Of a stretch of DNA of 64,000 nt, positions 31,011 through 43,226 are shown piece after piece. The stretch covers positions 37,346,802 to 37,410,801 of the forward strand of contig JAOWCC010000064.1 in NCBI GenBank assembly GCA_030867875.1, written 5' to 3'. Position 1 is the first letter of the stretch, and every line of letters begins with the position of its first letter. Below the pieces are notes generated by a model. That model made no database searches. It worked only from the letters and a program-made list of their open reading frames with translations, and was not told the origin of the DNA. A program made the position numbers and the translations under genes. The DNA is from Actinernus sp. WN-2022 (Eukaryota; Cnidaria; Anthozoa; Actiniaria; Actinernidae).

Positions 31011-31133
31011 GACAAATTTATGCATACCATTGTTTTGTATTTTATTGTATTGCATCGTTCTGCCATTGTATTAGTGTATTGTTAAACTTGTTATGTCGAT
31101 ATAATACAATGCTATGCATAAATTTGTTAGAGC
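31011..31133. mobile_element. Hairpin MITE
   Basis: ACAAATTTATGCATACCATTG and the inverse CAATGCTATGCATAAATTTG flank an AT-rich loop rich in TTGTATT. Confidence 0.6.
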
Positions 31134-31383
31134 ATTGAACAACTCTCAGGGGGGAAGAGGACTGCCTTGATAGGCTCAGTTACGCCGAGGGTGACTTCAA
31201 TTTATATATACTAATTACTTATTGTTAAGTTATGGGGAAAATCATTATAGATCAATTAAATTAAATTAAATTGTACAGCTTTTGTAAAGTGCAGTGTTTG
31301 GTCTGTTCAGGATTAGATTTCCAAGATTTAGCTGCACGGTAAAAAAGGGACGTTGGGCTAAAGAACTGAGTTCTCAGCGTCAT

Positions 31384-32230
31384 TCATCTGTCTGGCCGGT
31401 ATGCGATGCCAACCCAGTTCATTAAGGGCTCGTGGAAAGATGTGATTAAATGTTTTGGTACCAGTAAGTTTACAAGCAGCAAAACGGTTTGAACTGGCTG
31501 TAGCATTCTGCTTAGTCGTACCAGACCATATGGTGGAAAAATAGAACGTTTACTATATACTAGCGCGTTTATAGGATCACTAAAAGTACATCTCAAATAA
31601 ATGTCGACCATGAGGTGACAGTAAAGAAGACGTTAACTAGGTTCGTAGTATGTTTTGTGCCCGTCGTTCACTAACTGCCCCTGGGTCTCCGAGGATGACC
31701 AGAGTCGAGGATGACTCTCGGGTCCTTGCACGATGGAACGGGTGGCAAATCCTTTCCTAGGAAGCCGGTATACGTGGGTTAGGAAGCTTACAAAGAAGCT
31801 ACGATGGGTGACTTGTTCCTGTAAAAACTAGTTGTGAAATTCTCTAAATTTACTACTGTGTCAGTAAAATATTTGTAAATAATGTATGTAAATTTGTGCA
31901 TTCACAAATATTTTACAAACTACACCAATAAACCTTACTAAGAAGCTGTGTGACTCCAAAAAGGGGTCTTTTCGGGGTTTGTCAGCAACTGGTTATGGCA
32001 GCCGCACTACTCCGCGAAGAGTTGAAGGTCTTGTGAAACACGATGTGACCCCATCGTCGATATCCACTGGTATAGATATAATTTAGTATCATCAGCGTAG
32101 GTAAAAAGAAGTGGTCCTAAGATGGAGCTTGATGTACGCCATAGTTTGTAAGTAAAGGTGCCGATAGTAACACTGATCCCAGTAGTGAGGGTGCGGGTTT
32201 GGTATCTGCATGTCAGATAGTAACTACAAG
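31384..32230 (-). mobile_element. Decayed LINE reverse transcriptase fragments (minus strand)
   Basis: Minus-strand translation gives SSSILGPLLFTYADDTKLYL (about 32050-32130) with the catalytic YADD, and further 3' a C-terminal piece (31384-31611) with INALVYSK, LVRLSRMLQPVQT, KHLITSFHEPL, corresponding to the LDYCNALLYG ... RLQRVQNAAAR ... DHITP region of CR1-like elements. Stops and unrelated sequence (31640-31980) separate them. Inactive. Confidence 0.65.
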
Positions 32231-32480
32231 AGGCAAGCCGCGAAGCTCGGTAGACTTAGTTAGTCGCCCGGGGAGAAGTAAAGTCTATCAAATTTGAGCA
32301 TTTATTGTTTATGTAAAGTGTCTGTAAATGTACAAATTTACAGATATTTTTCAAACAGTGTAAAACGTTTGTAAAACATGCTTTGCCAGCCTTTTTGTGA
32401 AATTCTCTTAATTTACTAGTGTCAATAAAATGTTCTTTTTTGTAAATTTGTACTTTCACAAATATTTGTCAAACATTTTT
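31837..32480. repeat. Two diverged direct repeats of about 80 bp
   Basis: 31837-31922 and 32399-32476 share AAATTCTCTAAATTTACTA-like starts, GTAAATTTGT and TTCACAAATATTT. The region between overlaps the decayed LINE. Purpose unknown. Confidence 0.45.
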
Positions 32481-32979
32481 TTAAGTCTATAAAATTTCTG
32501 TACAAAATGCTCACATTTTAGACACTTTTTACATAGTATCTTCCAAGTCTGTAAATGATTAGATATTTCTAGTACACAAAATTAAAAAACCTTAATGATT
32601 TGACTTGGATTTTACTCATATCTGCATGACTGAAATATCTTGCTCAGGATATCGTGCAAGACATGCCATACATGCCCGTCATACCACACTTTAATTACCA
32701 CCATTTGTAAGCGGCTTCTTCAGCTTATGACGTACGAAATACGTCGCCATCAAGAACCATTACACTCTACATGCGGGTTTTCTGTAAGTTATAATGGCGA
32801 TGGGAATTAATGGTGACTTGGAGTATTCAATAAATTTTCTAACAGGGATAAAACGAATAATAGTTGGCATATCTTCCAAAGCTCACTGAAGGGACTGTCC
32901 ATTTATGAAGCTGCCGAGTGGGAGGGAGAGTGGCCTTTTCCTTGACCTCGCTACATTGTAACTAGTACAGTCTGTCAGT

Positions 32980-33067
32980 TACAGTCAAACCTGTATTAAG
33001 CGGCCCTGTATTAAGCGGTCACCTTGTTATTCCCCGAGGGTGACCGCTTAATACAGGTTTGACTGTA
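32980..33067. mobile_element. 88-bp palindromic MITE with TA ends
   Basis: TACAGTCAAACCTGTATTAA followed by GCGG, with the mirror CCGCTTAATACAGGTTTGAC then TGTA. Ends in TA on both sides, consistent with a Tc1/mariner-type target. The internal GTATTAAGCGGTCACC is doubled in the left arm. Confidence 0.8.
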
Positions 33068-33230
33068 TTAGTAAACAAACTGATGTCATGTTCTTCTATA
33101 CCAAGTACTAATAAAATGTTTGTTTGTCTCGGTTAGTCATTACTCGATAATTTCAGTCAATTTAGGTTCAGTATGTCACTGAGCCAGAATATTTTATCTT
33201 TGCCGATTAACTGAGTTTAGGGTCGGTAAC

Positions 33231-33790
33231 GTGAGGTCTTGGAATTCTGAAAAGCTACAGAAAATGCTAAATTCTGCAGCACGTATAGTCCATCTTTCGT
33301 TTGCCATCGCCATCTGGCTCCGGTCGAGGCGCTCTGCAACCAAATCAACTCGCGGAAAAATGTTCATGTATTCCTCGCCTACTTTTTCCTCTACTAGTTG
33401 TGGATTGACAATTTGTGTCAGAAAGGCAAGAAACTAATACGCTTTAGAATATATATATTTGCTTTTCAAAAAAAAAGATGGGTCGGTCGGGCGATCAGTA
33501 AAGGAAACATTTGGGATGGCCATCGTCGTGCTCCGGCCATACAATATATGAAAAGTATTCTCTTGAATCAACTGAACGGGGAAACCTTAAGGTCAGAAGA
33601 AACAAACAAAAGTCTGACTGATTAATGTTGAAACAGTTGACATGCATGCCTTCACATAACCTTCAACAATGCTCAGTTCAACCTGAATGTAACCGATGTT
33701 GAAGAGATGTTGGAATCGTTTCACCGGCGCTAAAAGATGTATAAAATACTGAATGGCCATATGCCTGAATATTTATAAAAAACAAGTTTA
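33231..33790 (+). mobile_element. Probable LINE 3' ORF remnants
   Basis: The peptide EKLQKMLNSAARIVHL (33240-33295) matches the usual LQKVQNAAAR block, and MYKILNGHMPEYL (33738-33776) matches the FKILNGLAPEYL block further along in the same order. Unrelated sequence interrupts them. Low confidence on ends. Confidence 0.45.
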
Positions 33791-34501
33791 TTAAAATATA
33801 CCGGCTTGAAGTCCTCAGTGAGCTCCAATTCGATTGCCATTGCCACTTTTGGACTGAAAGTACAGAAACTAGTCACAGACTAGGAGCAACGTACAATGTT
33901 TGTAACGGTTCAATATCTTGAGGAGCAGCAGTGGATGTATTTTTTTTAGGATAAAGCTTACTTCTAGCCTATACAATACCGGGATTTATAAATTCCGAGG
34001 CGTGGGTTTCCGGTGTCTTCCCATGATCATGAACCGGTAGAGGGCAGTGTCGCCGCTTCGGGCTCTCGCGGCTTCGCTGGAAACAGGAGACTAAATCATT
34101 CATTTCTTGGTATGAAATCAAATTTGAAAAGCTTTGAATGCTGATCATGCATAACATGCAATTCATTGTGAATTATGAATATTCATTTGCCCCATCGCTA
34201 TGAAGAGGAAATCCTTAGCCGGACAACGCCCAGTCCAAGCACGTAGCGATCTCATGTCACATTTTATCAAGACCAAGATCAGAAGTTCTGGTGAAGAATA
34301 CCAAGACTTTCTAATATATACGGACCCAGGACACCACTAAGTAAAAATAGGTTGTGGAATTTATATAAACCTTATATTATAACATGCATATTATCAGCCA
34401 CTTGGCTTATTTGGTGAAGTGAATCTCATGCACCATTTCTAAAACTCATTAATAGTCAATGAGGCAGTCGGCCAATAAGCATCGCAGGGCCTTTATATCC
34501 C
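33791..34501. other. Intergenic DNA, nothing recognised
   Basis: Only short chance frames (for example 33969-34166 minus). No repeat structure identified. Confidence 0.5.
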
Positions 34502-34700
34502 GATACAACACTGATGAATAAAACATTATTGCCTGTATGAGATATAGACAATGGTGTTTCATCCGGGCCAGTGTCTATAAATCCGATATAAAACTGTTTT
34601 TATTCATTAGTTCTATATCCGATTTATTGACACTGTGGCCCGGATGAAACACCATTGTTTATATCTCCTGTAGACACTGATGTTTTATCAGTGCTGTATC
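34502..34700. mobile_element. Foldback MITE (ATGGTGTTTCATCCGGGCC arms)
   Basis: Left GATACAACACTGATGAATAA ... CAATGGTGTTTCATCCGGGC is mirrored on the right, ending GTGCTGTATC. Arms about 70 bp. Confidence 0.75.
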
Positions 34701-34767
34701 ACTGTGTCTGTAAAACACAGACCTTCCAAGCGAGTTCGTTGGGCATGCAAAATGATGAACAATATTC

Positions 34768-34890
34768 GGTATATACTTCATGGTAGTATTCCGTTCCATA
34801 TAGTCACCCTGCATAATCATTTTCTCTACTGTTTTACAGTGTTATGCAGGGAGACTATATGGAACGGAACACTGCCATGAAGTATATACC
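34768..34890. mobile_element. Foldback MITE (GGTATATACTTCATGG arms)
   Basis: GGTATATACTTCATGGTAGT and ATTCCGTTCCATATAGTCAC are mirrored by GTGTTATGCAGGGAGACTAT and CATGAAGTATATACC. Arms about 50 bp. The frame 34680-34880 is not a gene. Confidence 0.75.
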
Positions 34891-35461
34891 ACATAGTCTT
34901 TCAGCATCGAACTTACACCATTATGGGACTTGAATTTTGGGGCAGTCGCTCAACAGCGCAGGTCATAACATGACGTACAAAGCCTAATAGCAGCTATGCA
35001 ATTTTGTTCACATCACTCAACATTCCAACATTAACAAACAACGGCTGCTGCTGATTGCTGAGCAATTCACATTCAAATCCATTTTTTTTTTAACATCGGT
35101 TTTATTCCTTTGAGATTCTGTTTGTCTTAAAATGCATAATTTTGTTCCACTGAGCGCTTTTGCGAAAGCGATACCTGAAATGTTCTTTTAAAATTTAAAG
35201 TAATTTTTACCGTCTTATAACAGTATTTCAGATAAAACACTTCTTCTTATGTTGTAAACACTACTTATCAGAGTACGGCCATAGTAAGAAATTCAGACAG
35301 AAGTTTGATAGTGTGGACTTCAACAGGCCCTTTGCAGCTAACAAATCACGTGGTTGTACTGGAGAGCAAAAAATAACTGACTTCATTTATTCAAAGATCG
35401 AGATCGGTATTGCTATTAGAAAAACCTGTTTGCAAATGCTATTTTCCACCTCCAATTCATT

Positions 35462-35616
35462 CTTTTCACCTGGTGGCCATCTTGGATTCAAAGCGAGGCA
35501 ATCCTTTGTTTTTGCCAGGTCAGCCTCGTAGTGAGGGATAGTCAAAACGAGGCTAACCTGGCAAAAACAAAGGATTGCCTCGCTTTGAATCCAAGATGGC
35601 TACCAGGTGAAAAGAG
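35462..35616. mobile_element. Near-perfect 60-bp-arm hairpin MITE
   Basis: CTTTTCACCTGGTGGCCATC, TTGGATTCAAAGCGAGGCAA and TCCTTTGTTTTTGCCAGGT are repeated as the inverse in 35551-35616 with about one mismatch, around a loop of about 35 bp. If transcribed it would form a long hairpin. Confidence 0.85.
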
Positions 35617-38600
35617 TGAATCAATTGCAGCTCTGCCCATAAAGAACTCTGTTAATATTTAGCTCTCTCTCGATACGTGCTGCACAAAGGTTCAGTACGA
35701 GGCTCCGGGGTAAGTTAAATGTATTCTTTTTCTCAGATAATAGAATAAATTTAATTTTGTCTTTGTAATTAAAAGTACTTGCAATAAATATTATTAAAAA
35801 AAAAAAAAAAAAAAAAAAAATTACTCCCAAAGCTTTGTGGCTATTGAGATATCAATAATACTGATAAGATAGTAATATTTACACTATCATGCACCAAACT
35901 TCTCATTATCACTAATCTTGGCATACTCTTCAAGTCGAAGAATTCAAGTGACAAACGGCACGACATTCTATTTTAAGGAAATCGTCATTTTTGCTTATAA
36001 TTAAGGTCTATATTTAGGGTATTCTTATTTCCGGAATACGGTACACAATGATCACTACAAATCGCTTATAAATGCTGGGATTGTTTAACCACTGGAATAC
36101 TAAATGTATCCTGAATATCATTCCAGCGAGTTTGTAGCTTATAGTGCAAAATGTGTCTAAACCAGTGATCAGTCCAGAAACTATTTCATCGATTCTTATT
36201 CCAGAATAAGGTCAGTCGCACGAGCCTTTGTATCTATTTCGTAATGATTAATCCAAATAATCACAAGAACATAATCCTCAACGAAAATACTGGAATCGCA
36301 TCACACTTGAAATCCAGAGTTCCCGGATAATGATAATGCCAGAAGAGAGATCAATGAAAATGTCCCAGAATTCATCATTTTGCCCCCCTCCCCCAAGAAT
36401 GAAAATGTCCCAGAATTCATCATTCCCCCTCACCCAATTTACGCCCTTGAGTACAAGATCGGTAGATCAAGAACACTTAATTCAGGATGTACTTCTACGT
36501 TGTACTTAGAATGCGTACAATCATAGGAGGCCCCCCTACTGACTTAAATTCTCTCCACCTTCTGATAAAACGTGTAGTTCATTTTGAGTTAAACACCGAT
36601 CGTGACCACGGGTTTGCGGCAGTGTTTATATGTAGGTTTAAAATATACAAGAGGTATTTGCAGTAATGAATGTACGCTGTTTCTTGTTATTTCTTTATTT
36701 GACTACATTTTAGGGTCCTCCTAAAAAACACCCTAAAACAGCTCCAAACGAAGAAATATAAACACGAAACACTGCAACAAAACCCGTGACAAGCTGCAAA
36801 TGAGCAGTGAGAAATAACACTCAGATTTCTCAGACATAATTGCAAATTCAACAAATCCTTTGCTTTATTCGGCTAATTCAGAGCACTGGAATATTTTGCC
36901 AGTCTGTCAAGCATTTGGCATGACTTTGGCCTTATAATCCACTTTGCATTGCACTGACTGGACTTCAGTTAGGCTGTATTTAAATATGTACAGAGTTCTT
37001 CCCAAAAATAACTGAAATTATGGTAGGATAAACTGAGCAACTAACTGAGAGGAGAGATGAAGAACTTCAGAGGTCTGTAATTTTAGGAACTTAACTGTAG
37101 TTGCGCTTAAGAGTCTATACAGTAGATTTTCAAGGATCTATGTGTCGAATTTGTTTAGCTGTTAGTGGCCGAATCTTCGCTAGACTGCCATGACGTCTTG
37201 CGGTTCTACAGTATTTGCAAACCAGCGAAGCATGCATGGAAATATTCATTCATGGTGTATTTTACAAACATCGATGTATTAATTGGGTCAAGAACAAAAA
37301 TATCCGTTAGAACAAGGACGCCCTACAAGCGAACAACTCATGCGATTCGACGAAAAAATGAGGTAGAATTCCGAGAAGCGAACTCCCGCTGTTCAAGGCC
37401 TTTTTACGGTGTCGAAAACTCGCCCAATTTTAATTAGTCAAAAACGACCTATTGTTTGAGAACAGTCGACCCTACTTTGGTAAACACGACTTTGTACGAC
37501 TTGATCTTATCGAGTTTTATAGCTTAGGAAGCAATATTGAAGCTAGTTTTATCGGTGATGCCTTTTTCATTTAATTAAATCACATATAACATCAGTTGAG
37601 TACTTGATGATTTTCCTACTAGGTAATTTTGAGCATTATTACAACATTAAAAAAATTCGTTACCTTCTATCAGTTTTCTATCTCCCACCATAAATTTGCA
37701 TACTAACACATTATTCACACCAAAACAGCAATTTGTTACAAGTGGCTTTGTTATTTATCGTAAATGATCGTCTTTGAAGAAACGCTTAATCGAATTGATA
37801 TCGAATTGAATCACTTCTAGCGATTCTAAATAAAATAAACATTGCATTCTTGACGATACGCTTTGGGAGGGTTTATGTTCTCAAAACAAAAGTACCTTGA
37901 CTGTAATGTAATCAGACACACTAAAAGATCTTCGGATAATCTCTCAGCTCACGCATACTTGAGGAATAGTTGACCGTTTTACACAAAAGAGTGCGGATTA
38001 ATTGAGGGTAAAAGCTGTCCATCAAAACGTTCTGATCTCTAAGGGTTTGGAAACTTCGCCTGAACACTGCTACGAAAGCGTCAAATACATTTCAAAGCCA
38101 GCCAAAAACACAATAAAGGAATTAGCATAAAGTGGAATAAAGGAAATGCGAAACAGGATATGGCTCTACTCTTTGAAAACTTTATTAACAGATCACATAA
38201 TTATACCGCTTGAAAACCTTCCTTTTGACTCTGGATAGAACTTTTCTATGGTTTATATTGGATTAGAGTACTCTGCTATCCTTCATAAGGACTATCTCGA
38301 TCGACACAACGGGAATTTGTGCATCACATATTTACACGAAGACGAGTTAAAAATACATATTTGTTATCTTCTTATATTCGTTTCACAAGTTTTGCATACA
38401 TTTCATAAGGAAAGTACTGCGCAAAACTATCATATTAAGCTCTAGTTAATAATCCAAAGTGAAAGACTTGTAAAATACTATGTTTAGAAAGTCCAAAACA
38501 CTTTACTAATGCATCAACGCTTGAAAACATTCGAGAATCCAATGAGTCAAAAGGTCCGCGGAAATACAACACCGGATGAATGCTCAAAGGACGAACTAAA

Positions 38601-38781
38601 CTGGCGGCTTCGCGATTCGGAAGCCAGCGAAATGCTATTGAAATCAACAAGTTCACTTAAGTGTAATAAACACCTGGTAAGTTTCAGTGGTTGGTGCGTC
38701 CTTAGCAGACTGTTATACCATGTTTAAGTGGGAAAAAGCATTCAGTTCGTATACACACAAAGTAAACAAGCTTTTCTCCGA
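35617..38781. other. Intergenic DNA between repeats and the VANGL 3' end
   Basis: Contains a poly(A) tract at about 35797-35820 and a doubled segment GAAAATGTCCCAGAATTCAT (36356 and 36402). The frame 37165-37437 (90 codons) is not recognised. TTTATT at 38181-38186 is AATAAA on the minus strand, about 595 nt past the VANGL stop, a candidate polyadenylation signal. Confidence 0.45.
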
Positions 38782-40281
38782 TCAAACGGAGGTCTCAGAA
38801 TTGAGTTTGAGCACAAATTGGTTATTCTCAAAATCAAACTCGTCCTCTGTGACAGCCAAGTAGGGAAGTTCGTTAACAGTAACAACAAGTGATAGTTCTT
38901 CCGTCTTGAGTTGAAATACGGTTGAATTTGATAGCCCCGAAGCTACCTGTTCCTCGCAAACAAGGCTCCAAGATTGAGTACCGCGCGCCACGCACGGTTG
39001 TTCACTTAGATAACGTTCCAGAAAGGCTTTAGGTGATAATTCAAATGTTAAACAGTGAGCCAAGTGCTTTAAAATGGCATCCATATTATGTTGATGGTGC
39101 TGCTTCACTGTGCGAAGGTATTTCTGCAGCGGTCTAGCAAATGAAGGGAACAATGACTGAGCGGTTTCCTCAGGATCCATAGGGACAGAGGGGCCTCTTT
39201 CCAGCTGGACCCGTTTGATGTGGCCGAAGGCTTCCTCGCATGATGCCACGAGCCGCGCTCGCCGCCGCTTTAGCTTTCTTTCGAACTCAGCCTCCTCATA
39301 GAAACGGTCGTTTCTTCCAGGATTTCTCCTTCCCTGTGAACGAGCTGTGATAATAGCACGAGCTCGTGGGTTCACTTTACTGTTCTCTTGTAACTTACCA
39401 TCGATATCGTAAAACTTGAGCGTTGAAAACTGCTTAGTCGACGTTCGCGCCGGCACAGACATCATGTAGGGATTATACTCGGGGAAATCTTTGTAATACT
39501 GTTCAAGAACATAGATAGCAGTTCTCTGAATAGATAGCAAGCCGACATTGTAGAATCTACTTACTCCATCAGTGCTGCGTATTACTTTAAGAGTAAACAT
39601 TGACTCTGACTGTCGAAGCCATAGAACGACCACGGAGAGATAGTGGATGAATAACAAGGTATCCACTAAAGTCACGGAAAATGTCAAAATACTCCCAAAG
39701 CTCTGTCCTTTCCTCGCGATAATCCTTAAGCCATAGAATAACCAGTAGCACACAAGCACGACAAAAATAAGAAGCATCACTCCAACTCGCAGGACAAAAA
39801 CCCTCGGCATGGTAACCCGCGACTTTCGAAAATACAATGCCCATATTCCCACAATCAGTATGAGCTCCTTTACAGCCAGGCTTATGAAAAGCCCGTCGCA
39901 TTCTACTCCACACAGAGATGGCTTCCACAGAACTACAGGAATTACTAAGAAAAGTACAGGAGTAGCGATAGCCAAGAGACTTACAATCGCGGCTGGGATG
40001 ATCTTCAAATGACGGCATGCTCCGAAAGACAAACGCTTTTTGTCATCAACATCGCTTAGGTCTCCGTCGCTAAGTGTCACAATTGAGGTAGCCGTTTCTG
40101 TGATCGTCGTGGCTGTTTCTCCCCAGTTATCATCCTGTGGTATTACTTGTACTTCTATGACTCCCTCATCCAGTTCTTGGCTGCCAGTGTTTTCACGTTC
40201 GTGCCGATCCGACCTGTCTTTGTGATTCGAGTACTGCTCGTGATCACAGTCGCGCTCCGCCTTGCGATAATCCCGAGGCAT
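38782..40281 (-). CDS. VANGL: Van Gogh-like planar cell polarity protein (Strabismus/VANGL), complete, single coding exon
   Basis: The frame encodes 499 residues (vertebrate VANGL2 is about 521). The start is the ATG at 40281-40279 (MPRDYRK); the frame opens a little earlier but only from a GTG, and an in-frame TGA lies at 40314-40312. A is at position -3. Layout: charged, Ser/Thr-rich cytosolic N-terminus with the family motif DDNWGET (50-56) and TLSDGDLSDVDD; four membrane segments (about 94-119, 130-151, 161-188, 196-222); a long cytosolic C-terminus with YYKDFPEYNPYM and KFYDIDGK; and a terminal PDZ-binding ETSV. In the known pathway VANGL works with Prickle, Celsr/Flamingo, Frizzled and Dishevelled to set tissue polarity. 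No intron interrupts the coding region and no stops or frameshifts are present. Frames on the other strand (39809-40012, 40040-40225) are shadows. Confidence 0.95.
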   Translation of the reverse strand: MPRDYRKAERDCDHEQYSNHKDRSDRHERENTGSQELDEGVIEVQVIPQDDNWGETATTITETATSIVTLSDGDLSDVDDKKRLSFGACRHLKIIPAAIVSLLAIATPVLFLVIPVVLWKPSLCGVECDGLFISLAVKELILIVGIWALYFRKSRVTMPRVFVLRVGVMLLIFVVLVCYWLFYGLRIIARKGQSFGSILTFSVTLVDTLLFIHYLSVVVLWLRQSESMFTLKVIRSTDGVSRFYNVGLLSIQRTAIYVLEQYYKDFPEYNPYMMSVPARTSTKQFSTLKFYDIDGKLQENSKVNPRARAIITARSQGRRNPGRNDRFYEEAEFERKLKRRRARLVASCEEAFGHIKRVQLERGPSVPMDPEETAQSLFPSFARPLQKYLRTVKQHHQHNMDAILKHLAHCLTFELSPKAFLERYLSEQPCVARGTQSWSLVCEEQVASGLSNSTVFQLKTEELSLVVTVNELPYLAVTEDEFDFENNQFVLKLNSETSV

Positions 40282-42754
40282 ATTACCTCTTACAGACTGC
40301 ACACTAGCTAATCAACTTAGAATGAAATCGATGTAGTCTTCGGTCCAATACCGAAAGTTTTGCTATTTGCTTCGAAGGTCGATGTCAATGATGAAGACGG
40401 TACTTCAGAGCGAACCGCACGGTTGCCGCTTGCAACAGAAATGTATTCAAACCACACGTCGCGAACGCTCCTGTCACTCGAAATATGAAAAAGTCACAGA
40501 ATGGCTTCCCAGGGGAGCACTTGATTGGTTGCCTGTAATTCATTAGCATTCCTTTGCATAATTAACCCTCGTATCCGTGATTCATTGATCTTTCACAGAT
40601 TGTTATGATTTGTGATTATAATTATTCGCTGAGGTTTTATAATTTTAGGTTTTGTTTAGAAGAAAAGTCGCGAAAATCCTGACATTTTTCATTATGCAAC
40701 CCGATGATGTAATATTTAAATAGCGCGAAACACAAATCCTCTAGCCCGAGTCTCTTCCGTTCATATTTCGTTTCACTTTCTTTGGCTTTGTTTTTTTTAA
40801 CCGCAACTATATAACCACTAATGTTTCTTGTTCTATTTTTTAACCTATACGTTTTCATTAAAGTTTTACCGAATTAGAACATATATGCTTCAAGCACGTG
40901 TTATTAAAATCTGATATGGTGGGCGCAGTTCAACTAACGACACCTGTACTGGATGGCAATTCAATATCAAGTGTATTTGTATTCCACATGAAGTGTCCCC
41001 ACACAAACTTATTAATAATTGAGTGATTTTATGTATTGTTATGAGGTGTGGTGCAAAAAAAAAAAATCTCGTTCACCTCTTCTTTTAGCCCTACGTTTAC
41101 ACTGTCAGAGGAAAAGTACCCAGATTTATACTATTCAACCCGTTTAGTTTGTTCCTTAGTCGACAAATCAAGGTTTTTAAAAAAAATCTTATCCGGTAAG
41201 CGAAAACCTTCCGTTTGTCTACGAAAAGTTCATTTTCTTGAACGCAAATCATTTTGACTGTTTTGGCAAGAAAATGTGTTCTTGTCTTGTTTGCTATTTT
41301 TTTACCCAGGAGAAATAAAAGGCGAAGTGGAGAGAATGAAGAGCCTCTGGTATTATCCGTTGAGAATATCACTTCTATGTGCTGACATTGGCTCAGTGGA
41401 CTACTATAACTAATATGATTAATGCTCTATGCGAATTATACTTTAATAAAATGCAAAACCAGTCATAAACTCCACGACTTGCTGACACAGGTCTACTGAG
41501 TGCTTATAAGACTCGCTCACAAGCTAGGGGGACGCTTTTCAAAATATAATGTTTTTAGAGCAAATAAACAATTTTATCACTAAGGCGGCTGAAGTCTGGA
41601 ATAGGAAAACGTAAGTACGTGTTCTATTAATTAAAACCGAGAATGGCATGTAGCGCATATATCTTAACATAATATTGTAGATATTATAGTTGTTTCTTAT
41701 TATGTAAGTATTTCTTTAGTTTAAATGTAATTGCAAATAGCTGTATGTTCTTAATAAGTTATACCTTATGGTCTCTTGATATGGAAAATTAAAACGATTA
41801 CACTGAAATATTTATTCCTGAATGTAATTAATGTATCAGTGAAGTAAATTTAGCCTCTGATCTGACTATCACTTTATTGAATCAAGTTATTATTATTAAT
41901 TATTACATTAATATTATTATTGATTATTCGGTGATTATTAACATCAGATTCAGAATTTGAACCTCGGCCTGATTGGATAATCTACTCGTTACCAGGCGCA
42001 ACCGTGAGTGCTGAATGTAACGGTAATTTTCATTGGCTTACCAATATCCCAGCAAGACCGGTTTGATATGTGTATTCTTTACAAGTCTTCTCAGTTTTTT
42101 CTCTCTCCTCTTCTCTCCTAGTTCTCTCCCGCCTCTTATTTCTTCAAGCCTCTTGATAGCATGCTTGGATAACAAAATATGTATTTGTTATCGTTGCCCA
42201 ATTCTCTACACAAACAAATATACAATAAAATACGTTTTCTGGAAACCGCCTCTAAAAATAAATCTCCGTATTTATACCTACGTAACCGTTCATTTCTTAG
42301 CTGTCAAGCCATGAGCCACGCCCGGTTTCGGCCGCTGTCATGTTATCAAGGTATCGGAAATGCATTCAATTACCCAAAACAAACCATTGCGTGGTAAAAG
42401 ATATTATCAAGCGATGACCTATTGACTCGTAAAATGTGCTCAAACAAATTAGTAAGAATTTGGATCGGCAGCAGTAATAATAATAATAACTTTATTTCAG
42501 TGTTAAATGAGAATATCAGATACAACCACTAAGTGGGGACTGCTATAACTTAAAAAGAAATTACAAAATAACACGTGAAATAATCTGGATAATTATGCCA
42601 TAGCACTCTATGTTTGTTGATAACACAGCAAGCGCGCGTTGAATGGGGATACCTGGAGAGCGGTTGGTACTTCATGATAGGTTTCAGCGGGCGTTTGGAG
42701 GTATTTCAAGCACGAAGGGTCAAATAGTTTCGAAAATAAACGATAGTTCCCCTT
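40282..42754. other. VANGL upstream region and intergenic DNA
   Basis: A CCAAT box in VANGL orientation lies at about 40524-40528 (ATTGG on plus). AT-rich microsatellite-like DNA at 41885-41945 and (AAT)n at 42476-42490. No further gene recognised. Confidence 0.4.
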
Positions 42755-43226
42755 CTTATAAGAGGGGCTGAATGGGGTTAACTGATAACTGAGAAATGGC
42801 CAAAAATTAATACTGTTAACTGAGAATTTTACCTTTTTTTAGCTGTTAGCTGATATTTGTGAGATAGCTGTTACCTGATATTTCATTATTTTTTATTAAA
42901 ATGACGTAACGTCACATGCTATTATTGGCTTTTCGGATGGTTTTCGACAGATTTGATCCAGTTGATAACAGTCAAATATTAAAAATGACACATCAGAGTT
43001 ATCTGACACTAGAAAAATCTATTGAATAGACAAAATGTAGTGTTTGATGTTGAATTAGCGGTTATTATTCATTTCATACCAGCAAATATGTATTCAAATC
43101 AGGTTAGGGTAGTCTTTTTATATAACTTAACTGATAACAGCAAAATTTAACTGATAACTGATAAATAGCTAAAAATTTAGCTGTTAACTGATATTGGTAC
43201 CCCTCCCATTCAGCCCCTCTTATAAG
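42755..43226. mobile_element. TIR element with CTTATAAGAGGGGCTGAATG termini and repeated AACTGATAAC motifs
   Basis: The 22-bp TIRs are perfect (ends at 42755 and 43226). Subterminal DNA repeats TTAACTGATAAC and AGCTGTTAACTGATA several times near both ends, with opposite polarity. Such clustered subterminal motifs are typical transposase binding sites. No transposase frame. Confidence 0.8.

Noticed and set aside
37165..37437. 90-codon plus-strand frame downstream of VANGL
   Set aside because: No family recognised and length is within chance expectation for this composition.
39587..40018. Second minus-strand frame within VANGL
   Set aside because: Overlaps the VANGL coding region in another frame, without its own conservation features.
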